DNA of 5,620 nt, taken from NCBI GenBank assembly GCA_003132865.1, contig PKYZ01000152.1, positions 1 through 5,620 on the forward strand. The letters run 5' to 3'. This stretch comes from Bryobacterales bacterium. Lineage in GTDB: Bacteria; Acidobacteriota; Terriglobia; Bryobacterales; Bryobacteraceae. The position numbers and the translations under genes are program-made. Positions 1-5,620 of the stretch are shown piece by piece (positions within the stretch are counted from its first letter, which is position 1; every line of letters starts with the position of its first letter). Below the pieces are notes generated by a model. It saw only the letters and a program-made list of their open reading frames with translations. It was not told the DNA's origin and made no database searches.

Positions 1-108
1 CAACCTTTGGGGTCCACCTCACCGCTCGTGCGGTCATTGATTGACTGCCTTTACAACGTTACCGCTATCCTTCAGAACTGCGCCGTTCAAGGCCCGGCTT
101 ACCGTTAA
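1..108 (+). pseudogene. 5' part of an interrupted hypothetical gene (partial at window edge)
   Basis: Frame 1 is open from the first base for 35 codons and stops at TAA 106-108. The translated piece contains LVRSLIDCLYNVTAILQN, which reads as a natural helical segment. The same frame reopens immediately after the TAA (SGIKRTLIDLDEDHRKY and onward) and continues to the TAG at 706-708. No frameshift is needed to join the two parts, so one base change in the TAA codon (for example AAA or GAA to TAA) would explain the break. The true start lies left of the window. I infer this is the N-terminal part of the same protein as the 208-708 entry, giving a visible length of at least 235 codons. A sequencing error at 106-108 is a live alternative. 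No function is recognised with certainty. Confidence 0.5.
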
Positions 109-207
109 AGTGGCATCAAAAGGACCCTAATCGATCTCGACGAAGATCACCGGAAATATCGCGGTCAGCCGGAATGGGAGGAGTACATTGAGGAGCGGCG
201 CAATGCT

Positions 208-708
208 GTGCAACTCCTGATCCGCATGAGCGGATTTACGGAAGATGAAGTCACGGGCCAGGAGATGTGGCCAACGCTTGGCCGGTACATTTCTTCTAAG
301 GGGGCAGGCGGGATTTTGACAGAGCACCAAGAGTTTCTGAAGAATTTCACACACCTCCAATGGCGCCAATATTCAGCCCTCTCTCATGGCGCTTTCGAAG
401 GATTCATGGGCTTCCTGGGGCCGCTGCCCGTGGGAGCGTACTACGCTAGCGATTCCTTTCCCCACGAGTATAGACCTAGGATCGAAGCAAGCTATGACAT
501 TCTCGTGTCAGCACATCTTGGGCGTGCGGCGACGGTCTTGCTCTGCCTCATTACTGAATTGCAGGCACACTGCCGTTTTGAAGGAGCCAACATAAACGAG
601 CGTATCCACAATATTTGGAAAACCTTGCTCCCTCTCTTTGAGGCCAATGAGTTGTATGAGGAGCGATACGCGAAGCTCATGGAGGAGCGGGGTATATCCC
701 CTCTATAG
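208..708 (+). CDS. hypothetical protein, possibly DUF5677-like; probably the C-terminal part of an interrupted gene
   Basis: A 166-aa frame runs from GTG 208 to TAG 706-708. GTG 208 is preceded by a GAGGAG at 190-195, about 12 bases away, so internal reinitiation is possible. ATG 226 is the next choice. However, plausible protein sequence begins earlier, right after the TAA at 106-108: codons 109-207 encode DLDEDHRKYRGQPEWEEYIE, with no ATG, GTG or TTG among them. This suggests 208 is not the ancestral start. The product is mostly helical. It has a YSALSHGAFEGF segment (residues 55-66), a hydrophobic helix with LGRAATVLLCLITEL (about 104-118) and a charged end, ELYEERYAKLMEERG. The Leu-Ser-His motif and helix order resemble DUF5677-type proteins of unknown function; this is tentative. 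Base composition looks less GC-rich than the genes to the right, which may point to separate acquisition. It converges on the CRTAC1 gene with a 114-bp gap. Confidence 0.6.
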   Translation: MQLLIRMSGFTEDEVTGQEMWPTLGRYISSKGAGGILTEHQEFLKNFTHLQWRQYSALSHGAFEGFMGFLGPLPVGAYYASDSFPHEYRPRIEASYDILVSAHLGRAATVLLCLITELQAHCRFEGANINERIHNIWKTLLPLFEANELYEERYAKLMEERGISPL

Positions 709-739
709 CCCCTCTATAGCGGGGTATATCCCCTTTATA
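687..739. repeat. short direct repeat with dyad symmetry over a stop codon
   Basis: Two 21-bp copies, at 687-707 and 719-739, differ at one base (C703 versus T735). Between them, 708-718 is a partial third copy of the last 11 bp with one mismatch. The core is GGGGTATATCCCC, followed by TCTATA or TTTATA. Because the unit contains small self-complementary parts, the whole block can also fold: CTATAG at 703-708 pairs with CTATAG at 714-719 around a 5-nt loop, CCCC 698-701 pairs with GGGG 721-724, and GGGG 689-692 pairs with CCCC 730-733 across a TATAT internal loop. The TAG stop of the upstream ORF (706-708) lies inside it. It could act as a bidirectional terminator between the convergent genes, but the T-tract is poor (TTTATAAT), so that role is inference. 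Confidence 0.75.
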
Positions 740-822
740 ATGAGCATTTCCTTTCGCGGTTCACAGTCCTCACTACCCACGATTCCATTCTGCCTTCCTC
801 TACTCCTGACTCCCCGTGACTT

Positions 823-2550
823 CTATTTCAAGGCCTCCCGTTTCGCCACCCCCGCGCCTTCCTGAACCGTAACCAGTTGGTCCGCGGCCACCTTCGGAAT
901 GGTCTCCCGCGCGCCGTTCGGCCACCGGATCTCCAGGTCCGCCGTAGCCGCCTGTCCCAAGCCGAAATGCAAGCGCCGGTCGCTCACCGAAAGGTACGAC
1001 GACTGCGCCAGCACCGCCTGCGCCTGCTTCTTGCCGCCATAGCTGGCGATCACCGTCGCGCCGATGGCGCTGCGATTGGATTTCGTGCCCACCAGCTTCA
1101 CCTTCAGCCAATGACTGTTGCCGCTGATATCGTTGCGCAGCAGCGAGGGCGGCTCGTTCTGATTCATGATCAGGATATCGATATCGCCGTCGTTATCGAA
1201 GTCTCCGAAGGCCACGCCGCGGCTGGCATGCAATTCCTCGATCCCCGGTCCGCCTTCGCCGATCAGTTCCTCGAACTTGCCCCCGCCCAGATTGCGGAAG
1301 ATCACCCGCGGCGTGCGATGCGGGAACTCGGGATACTTCTTTTCCACTTCCGGATACACGCTGCCCGTCACCCAGAACAGGTCCGGCAGGCCGTCGTTAT
1401 CCAGGTCCACGATGCCCGCGCCCCAACTGATGAAGCGCGTCTCCACGCCCAGCCCCGCGCGCAACGTCACATCCTGGAAATTGCCCTTGCCGTCATTATG
1501 GTAGAGCGCCGGAGTGTCTTCGGTGAAGTGAGTTTTGAACACATCCAGGTAACCTTCGCAGGCGTAATCGCCGATGCCCAATCCCATGCCGGCCTGCTCC
1601 AGCCCGTCTTCGTTTAAGGCCACGCCGCGCTCCAGGCCCTCTTCGCTGAAGGTGCCGTTGTGGTTGTTGCGAAACAGCAGGCTGGGCGTGGAATCGCACG
1701 CCACGTAGATGTCGGGCCATCCGTCGTTATCGAAATCCGCGGCCACAGCGGTCAGCCCGTAGCTGCCTTTCGCCGCGGCGATGCCGGAACGTTCCGATAC
1801 GTCCTTGAAAGTACCATCGCCGTTGTTGTGATACAGCAGATGCGTCTCCGGCGGCAGGCCGCGCGGTCCACAGTTCACCGGAATGCCCTTCCAGTTGCAA
1901 CTGGCGATCTGCCCCGCCGGCGGCACGGTCTTGAAGTCGAACTTCAGGTAGTTGGAGACGAACAGGTCCAGGTGGCCATCGCGGTCGTAATCCACGAAGG
2001 TGCAGCCGGATCCCCATCGTACTCCCGGCGCGAGCAAGCCCGCCTCTTTGGTGACATCGGTGAACGTGCCGTTTCCATTATTGCGGTAGAGAACGTTCTG
2101 GCCCCAGTAAGTGATAAAGATGTCGTCAAAGCCATCGTTATTATAGTCGGCGATGGTGACGCCGTACGCCCAACCCGTGCGCGCGAGTCCGGCCTTCGCG
2201 GTGACATCGGTGAAGGTGCCATCCCGGTTGTTCTGGTACAGCCGGTTGGTGGCCCCCGGCGGCGAGCCTTCCAGGCGCGAGCCGCTGAGCATGAAGATAT
2301 CCAGCCAGCCGTCGTTATCGTAATCGAAGAAGGCGATGCCGCTGCCCATCGGTTCGATGATGTACAGGTCGCGGTCGATGCCGCCGTAAATCACCGGTTC
2401 GCGCAGGCCCGCGTGCGCGGCCACGTCCGTAAAGCGCGCGTGAAAGGGCAGCCCGGAAGGCTTGCCGCGAGGCATGGGCTTCACGCCGCGGCTGGCCATC
2501 TGGCCGAATGCGACGGTGGGGATAAGGGCGATGAGTTCGCGGCGTGTCAT
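823..2550 (-). CDS. CRTAC1 family protein with FG-GAP/VCBS repeats and C-terminal ASPIC/UnbV domain
   Basis: A complete 575-aa protein. The N-terminus MTRRELIALIPTVAFG has a twin-arginine-like pair followed by a short hydrophobic stretch, so export is likely, possibly by Tat; the signal is short. The body is a probable beta-propeller with calcium-binding D-x-[DN]-x-D-G loops at residues 76-84, 135-143, 187-195, 272-280, 382-390 and 450-458. A degenerate one, DYACEGYLD, sits at 328-336. Most loops are followed by the family's L-[YF]-x-N-x-x-[DG]-G-[TN]-F signature. Residues 215-232 carry a two-cysteine insertion (SCNW ... NCGPRGLPPET). Residues about 493-550 match the ASPIC/UnbV domain: SAIGATV, QSSYLSVSDRRLHFGLG, RWPNG. 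Known members are extracellular or periplasmic proteins related to vertebrate CRTAC1; the bacterial role is not settled, with adhesion or carbohydrate binding suggested. ATG 2550 is chosen because the signal starts there, but no clear Shine-Dalgarno lies before it. It appears monocistronic, 246 bp downstream of the preceding ORF. Stop codon is TAG. Confidence 0.95.
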   Translation of the reverse strand: MTRRELIALIPTVAFGQMASRGVKPMPRGKPSGLPFHARFTDVAAHAGLREPVIYGGIDRDLYIIEPMGSGIAFFDYDNDGWLDIFMLSGSRLEGSPPGATNRLYQNNRDGTFTDVTAKAGLARTGWAYGVTIADYNNDGFDDIFITYWGQNVLYRNNGNGTFTDVTKEAGLLAPGVRWGSGCTFVDYDRDGHLDLFVSNYLKFDFKTVPPAGQIASCNWKGIPVNCGPRGLPPETHLLYHNNGDGTFKDVSERSGIAAAKGSYGLTAVAADFDNDGWPDIYVACDSTPSLLFRNNHNGTFSEEGLERGVALNEDGLEQAGMGLGIGDYACEGYLDVFKTHFTEDTPALYHNDGKGNFQDVTLRAGLGVETRFISWGAGIVDLDNDGLPDLFWVTGSVYPEVEKKYPEFPHRTPRVIFRNLGGGKFEELIGEGGPGIEELHASRGVAFGDFDNDGDIDILIMNQNEPPSLLRNDISGNSHWLKVKLVGTKSNRSAIGATVIASYGGKKQAQAVLAQSSYLSVSDRRLHFGLGQAATADLEIRWPNGARETIPKVAADQLVTVQEGAGVAKREALK

Positions 2551-2796
2551 AAGCGGACTGTGCCCGGGGCGGTCAGGGTCCGCGGGCCGGGGGTTGTTTT
2601 TTTGGTTCTCTCCACAGTTAACGGCATATCAGGTTCGTGGGGGACATACACAACGGTATTGCCCCGCGCCGCCCGGTTCGTCTTCCGCCGCGACCTCGTC
2701 CCCGGTCTGCCCGCTATGGAATGCGAGCACCCTCCGCGCTCTTCCCTCGTCCCAACCCTGTGGAGACTTATTTCGGCTCATTGTTTGCTTCTTCCG
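2551..2796. other. non-coding region upstream of the CRTAC1 gene
   Basis: No convincing gene is seen on either strand. It should hold the CRTAC1 promoter on the minus strand, but I find no clear -35/-10 pair. On the plus strand GCCCG 2562-2566 can pair with CGGGC 2583-2587, and CGG 2570-2572 with CCG 2580-2582. A T7 run follows at 2597-2603 after a 9-nt spacer. This resembles a weak intrinsic terminator facing right, but no plus-strand gene ends there. On the minus strand the T7 run becomes an A-rich tract in the leader, roughly 50 bases before the ATG. Confidence 0.4.
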
Positions 2797-3009
2797 TTAG
2801 CAGCTTGCACATCTGTTCGTGGCCTCGCGATCGTTGGCGTCCCGCTCGATCTTTCTCCGGACCTTTCCAATGTCCCCGAACCTCCTCCGCATGCACTCGA
2901 CGATTGTGAATGCGCGACAGTCCGGTTCGCTCGGCCAATATAGAATCAGACGTGCAAACACGATCCATTCTAACGCTGCCGTCCATTCCGCAAGCGTGGC
3001 CGTTTTCAT
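2797..3009 (-). CDS. small hypothetical protein (70 aa), overlapping its upstream neighbour
   Basis: The ORF starts at ATG 3009-3007 and ends at TAA 2799-2797. Its start overlaps the TGA stop of the 284-aa ORF as ATGA, the usual arrangement for translational coupling. There is no strong Shine-Dalgarno, which fits coupling. The product MKTATLAEWTAALEWIVFAR begins with an amphipathic or hydrophobic helix. A WPSEPDCRAFTIVECMRRRF segment follows, then a highly basic and charged tail ending in RCASC, giving four cysteines in all. I recognise no family. Support comes from the overlap and a protein-like composition. Against it are its shortness and a 99-aa ORF in another frame over the same bases. 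It could be a chance ORF. Confidence 0.45.
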   Translation of the reverse strand: MKTATLAEWTAALEWIVFARLILYWPSEPDCRAFTIVECMRRRFGDIGKVRRKIERDANDREATNRCASC

Positions 3010-3860
3010 CGCCGACCGGGCTCGGCAATCTTGAGTTCTTCGAGATCGCTCTCGTAATACACGCCACCGGCTCCCCCGGACGCCCTGTGCTTCTCGATGT
3101 AACTGATTAGCCTCTGGCGAATTTGCTCGGCTAGGGGGAACTTCTCGTCGGTCCAGAAGCGCTTTGCGGGGTCAAAGAACCCGATGCGGGCCAGGAACGA
3201 AATGCCCCAACTGCTGCTTTCCTCCATCGAGTCGCTGCTTCCATCGTCCGGCCTGAAGGAACCGTCCGGTTGCAGCGATTCGCGCAGACACCAGTCCAGC
3301 ATTCTGTGAATCTCCGCCGCCGCGGCCTTCCTTTGCGCGTCATTCACGTATGGCCAGGCAAAACGAAACAGAGCGACTACGTCCATTTGGTTATGGTTCG
3401 AGTACCGGCCGTCCTCAAGCCAGCCGATAGGGTAGTCAAGGTCCTTCACCGCGAGCAGGTGATCCATGACGGCCGCCAGGTCCGGGACGTCTCTTCGCAA
3501 ATAGGCGACTACATGGAAGGTCACACTCAAATCGTCGACGAACTCCACATGCCCGTTCCTTACGTAGGTCTCTCCCCACCAACCCGTCCGCAGGTTTCGC
3601 AAGCGGGTGAGGATTAGTTCCATAAGAGTCTCTTTCAGCCTGGGGTGCCAGGCGTAATACGCGGGTATGCCGCGCACGATCAGGCGCGTTAGGTTGGATA
3701 ACGACTCGTTTAGCTCCCTGCGATGATCAATGCCGGTACGCGGGAGGTCGGAGACCGCCAGGTTTGCGAAGTACTCCTGCAGTTTGTCCGGTGAGTTCAC
3801 GCGATCGAAAAGCTGTAGCCTGTAGCGCGGGGTCTCGGCGGCATTAGAGGGTTTAGTCAA
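3006..3860 (-). CDS. hypothetical helical (alpha/alpha-toroid-like) protein, probably missing its N-terminus
   Basis: The 284-aa reading frame is taken from a TTG at 3860-3858, the only usable start after an in-frame TAA at 3881-3879. There is no ATG until residue 80 and no Shine-Dalgarno before the TTG, so the start is doubtful. The protein is helical. Distinct elements are LSNLTRLIVRGIPAYYAWHP (about 54-73), TGWWGETYV (92-100), VEFVDDLSVTFHVVAYL (about 105-121), GWLEDGRYSNHNQMDVVALF (146-165), LQPDGSF (196-202) and a Glu-Ser-rich SMEESSSWGISFLARIGFFD (211-230). The Gly-Trp-containing helical hairpins and the QPDGSF turn resemble alpha/alpha-toroid proteins, such as glycan-active enzymes or cyclase-like folds; I cannot name a family or catalytic residues. 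It lies 49 bp after the 142-aa exported ORF and has no signal peptide of its own. Together with protein-like sequence in the gap, this suggests it is the C-terminal part of a secreted protein. Confidence 0.7.
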   Translation of the reverse strand: MTKPSNAAETPRYRLQLFDRVNSPDKLQEYFANLAVSDLPRTGIDHRRELNESLSNLTRLIVRGIPAYYAWHPRLKETLMELILTRLRNLRTGWWGETYVRNGHVEFVDDLSVTFHVVAYLRRDVPDLAAVMDHLLAVKDLDYPIGWLEDGRYSNHNQMDVVALFRFAWPYVNDAQRKAAAAEIHRMLDWCLRESLQPDGSFRPDDGSSDSMEESSSWGISFLARIGFFDPAKRFWTDEKFPLAEQIRQRLISYIEKHRASGGAGGVYYESDLEELKIAEPGRR

Positions 3861-3909
3861 GTGGTCGAAGGTTCGCGTTTACCTTGAAGAACCATTCGTC
3901 ATGGCAGCT

Positions 3910-4338
3910 TCACCAACTGCCATCGGAAGGATCCTGTTGCGCCGCCTTGGCCTCCTCCTCGGGATGAGCAAGAACCCTCTCCAAGTCGTCCAGCCGCTTC
4001 TCAATCCTGGCGGCGTCCATTACGGATCCAGCCAGCCAGCTCACTTCAGAAAGAATCTGATGCGAGCACAACGTGTTCTGTCCGGTGGCTTCACGGGCGG
4101 CGACCCGCGCCCTCAAAGCCGGAATCCGGGCGCGCTGCCGGGAATACCTCTCCCGATTATCGGGCGTCATACGCGACAGATAGGCCACAAATTCGCGTAT
4201 CTTCTTTGCCTGAGCGTCCAAGTCGCTGGCGGGCACCTCAGCAGCCGGGAGACGCATCGCGCCGGGCAACAGAAGCGCCCAGGCCGAGCACAGCAGTAGC
4301 CTTCGATAGTCGAAACTCAATTTCGCATGGGCAGACAT
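3910..4338 (-). CDS. exported hypothetical protein, 142 aa
   Basis: The start at ATG 4338 is chosen because it places a signal peptide at the N-terminus and has GGAAAG about 10 bases upstream. Residues 1-34 have a basic n-region (YRR), a hydrophobic core LLLCSAWALLLPGA and a small-residue end LPAA, with likely cleavage before EVPAS. The rest is strongly charged and probably helical, from DLDAQAKKIREFVAYLSRM to RVAAREATGQ. A single mature cysteine lies in TLCSHQILSEVSW, followed by an acidic-basic helix, ARIEKRLDDLERVLAHPEEE. It ends DPSDGSW at TGA 3912-3910. The gene begins 44 bp after the ALDH stop, so cotranscription is likely. The same frame is open far upstream through the ALDH gene, but that part is a shadow. 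Reading through the TGA gives SCHDEWFFKVNANLRPLD before a TAA, which looks like genuine protein, so the TGA may be a nonsense mutation. No function is known to me. Confidence 0.7.
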   Translation of the reverse strand: MSAHAKLSFDYRRLLLCSAWALLLPGAMRLPAAEVPASDLDAQAKKIREFVAYLSRMTPDNRERYSRQRARIPALRARVAAREATGQNTLCSHQILSEVSWLAGSVMDAARIEKRLDDLERVLAHPEEEAKAAQQDPSDGSW

Positions 4339-4382
4339 GCCCAACTTCTTTCCGCGCGGCCAAACTGCCCGCAGTATGTCCT

Positions 4383-5620
4383 CTAACGGCCTATCAGGAA
4401 GTCGGCCATCCGGCGGGCCAGCGCGCCGTAGGGCGGACGCAACAATCCGAGCGTGGTGAAGCGGCTCTGCAGGAAGACGCCTTTCTTTTTCGAGAACGTC
4501 AGGAAACCGTCGAATCCGTGATACGATCCCATGCCGCTGGGTCCTACTCCGCCGAAAGGCAGATCGTTCTGCGCGATGTGGAAAATCGTATCGTTCACCG
4601 TGACGCCGCCCGATGTAGTGCGCGCCAGCACCGCTTCGACGCGCTTCGAGTTGCGATCGAAATAATACAACGCCAACGGCCGCGGCCTGGCGTTCACATA
4701 CTCGATGGCTTCGTCGAGCGACCGGTAAGCGACCACCGGCAGCACCGGACCAAAGATTTCTTCCCGCATCACCGACATCTCGTCTTTCACGTTCCACAGA
4801 AAGGTGGGCGGAAACACGCGGTTCTGTTCGTTGGCCGTTTCGCGCGCCGGATTCACCTCCAGCACCTCGGCGCCTTTGAGCGCGGCATCCTCCACCAGGC
4901 CGCGTAATCGCCGATAGTGATCGCGATTGACGATGCGCGTGAAGTCCGGATTGTCCACCAGCCGCGGATACATGGTGGTGACGGCCGCCGACGCGAGGCG
5001 CACAAATTCCTCGCGCGCGCCGGCTTCCACCAGCACGTAATCCGGCGCAATGCAGGTCTGGCCGGCGTTGTACAGCTTGCCGGCCATGATGCGCGCGGCC
5101 GCCGTTTGCGCCGGAAAATCGGGATGCACCAGCGCGGGAGACTTGCCGCCCAACTCCAGCGTCACGGGCGTCAGGTGCTCGCTCGCCGAGCGCATGATCA
5201 GCTTGCCCACGCGCGTCGATCCGGTGAAAAGCAGGTGATCGAAAGGCAGAGCCGCGAAGGCCGCGCCGGTCTCCGGCCCGCCAGTCACCACTGTGATATA
5301 GTCCGCGGGAAACAGATCGGACACCAGGCGCGCCAACAGGTCCGCGGTCCGCGGCGCGAGTTCCGAAGGCTTCAACATGACGTGATTGCCGGCCGCCAAC
5401 GCGCTGACCATTGGCGAGAGGCTGAGCAGCAGCGGATAGTTCCATGCGCCGATGATGCCCACCACGCCGAGCGGCTGATAAACCACGCGCGCCCGTGCCG
5501 GCAGGAATTGCCAGCCTGCCGCCGCGGCGCGCGGGCGCATCCATTGCGGAAGCTGGCGCACGGCGTGGCGGATATTATCCACTAGCGGGAAGACTTCCAG
5601 CAGGAGCGTCTCCTGGCGCG
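4383..5620 (-). CDS. aldehyde dehydrogenase, coniferyl-aldehyde-dehydrogenase-like (N-terminus outside window)
   Basis: An NAD(P)-dependent aldehyde dehydrogenase that oxidises an aldehyde to its acid in the cytoplasm. The frame runs off the right edge. A GTG at 5582 is possible as a start, but coherent sequence (ETLLLEVFPLVDNIRHAV) continues upstream, so the real start lies outside and about 50-70 residues are missing compared with usual family length. Counting from that GTG codon: WNYP with Asn48, KPSE with Lys71, the nucleotide-binding loop FTGSTRVG at 119-126, the catalytic base Glu143 in LELGGKSP, nucleophile Cys177 in NAGQTC, EEIFGPV at 274-280, and PFGGVGPSGMG at 342-352. All expected catalytic residues are present. 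The VYQPLGVVGIIGAWNYP segment and the ending SYHGFDGFLTFSKKKGVF fit the class-3-like group that includes coniferyl aldehyde dehydrogenase (CalB). The exact substrate is inferred from resemblance only. It is first in a possible minus-strand operon with hypothetical genes that do not inform its role. Confidence 0.95.
   Translation of the reverse strand, partial: RQETLLLEVFPLVDNIRHAVRQLPQWMRPRAAAAGWQFLPARARVVYQPLGVVGIIGAWNYPLLLSLSPMVSALAAGNHVMLKPSELAPRTADLLARLVSDLFPADYITVVTGGPETGAAFAALPFDHLLFTGSTRVGKLIMRSASEHLTPVTLELGGKSPALVHPDFPAQTAAARIMAGKLYNAGQTCIAPDYVLVEAGAREEFVRLASAAVTTMYPRLVDNPDFTRIVNRDHYRRLRGLVEDAALKGAEVLEVNPARETANEQNRVFPPTFLWNVKDEMSVMREEIFGPVLPVVAYRSLDEAIEYVNARPRPLALYYFDRNSKRVEAVLARTTSGGVTVNDTIFHIAQNDLPFGGVGPSGMGSYHGFDGFLTFSKKKGVFLQSRFTTLGLLRPPYGALARRMADFLIGR

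Noticed and set aside
106..108. Genome-wide reassignment of TAA as a sense codon
   Set aside because: The main genes here end in TAG or TGA, but the sample is tiny, and TAA closes the likely 70-aa ORF. A local nonsense mutation is simpler.
736..741. Perfect TATAAT (-10 box) sequence
   Set aside because: No TTGACA-like box lies about 17 bases upstream and no plus-strand gene follows; it arises from the repeat unit next to TGAG.
2562..2603. GC hairpin followed by T7 as an intrinsic terminator on the plus strand
   Set aside because: The stem is interrupted, the T-run is 9 nt away, and no plus-strand gene ends upstream, so I do not annotate it as a terminator.
1660..2943. A 427-codon plus-strand open frame antisense to the CRTAC1 gene
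   Set aside because: It is a mirror of the GC-rich CRTAC1 gene: low-complexity Val/Ala/Arg/Gly sequence with no domain. The minus-strand protein has unmistakable family motifs.
3910..5544. A 544-codon open frame on the minus strand covering most of the ALDH gene
   Set aside because: It overlaps the ALDH gene in another frame, and its upstream part is Arg/Gly/Ala-rich with no recognisable domain. Only the last 142 codons, with a signal peptide and ribosome site, look real.
4206..5585. Long plus-strand open frames antisense to the ALDH gene
   Set aside because: Their products are His/Arg/Ala/Gln-rich with no motif, typical of shadows opposite a GC-rich gene with all catalytic motifs intact.

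Overview
The window is GC-rich bacterial DNA. By eye the right-hand 4.8 kb are clearly richer in G+C than the first 0.8 kb. The best guess for the source is an acidobacterium, perhaps related to Solibacter/Bryobacter. That guess rests on a large secreted CRTAC1-type (FG-GAP/VCBS plus ASPIC/UnbV) protein with an MTRRE-type N-terminus, and on exported hypothetical proteins beside it. It is an inference from protein style; there is no rRNA or other phylogenetic marker here.

Layout, left to right. (1) 1-708, plus strand: a hypothetical protein, possibly DUF5677-like, that enters from the left edge. Its reading frame is open from base 1 to the TAG at 706-708 except for one TAA at 106-108, so it looks like a gene broken by a single nonsense change. 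A 166-aa open frame remains downstream from a GTG at 208. (2) 687-739: a compact direct repeat with dyad symmetry that overlaps this stop codon. (3) 709-822: a short gap between convergent genes. (4) 823-2550, minus strand: a complete 575-aa CRTAC1 family protein. (5) 2551-2796: a non-coding upstream region. (6) 2797-5620, minus strand: a run of four closely spaced genes, in transcription order a partial coniferyl-aldehyde-dehydrogenase-like ALDH, a 142-aa exported hypothetical protein, a 284-aa helical (alpha/alpha-toroid-like) hypothetical protein, and a 70-aa hypothetical protein that overlaps its upstream neighbour by ATGA.

How the genes relate. The minus-strand run has gaps of 44 and 49 bp and then a 4-bp overlap, so it could be one operon whose promoter lies beyond the right edge. 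The ALDH would oxidise an aldehyde (aromatic by resemblance) in the cytoplasm. The 142-aa protein is predicted to be exported. The 284-aa ORF has no ATG start and no signal peptide, and lies directly behind the signal-peptide-bearing ORF. The bases between them translate into convincing protein sequence, so these two ORFs may be pieces of one secreted protein split by a nonsense change and a frameshift. I see no CRISPR array, tRNA, rRNA, transposase or phage gene. The most interesting points are the two apparent gene breakages and the 687-739 repeat; I did not find a clear new multi-gene system.
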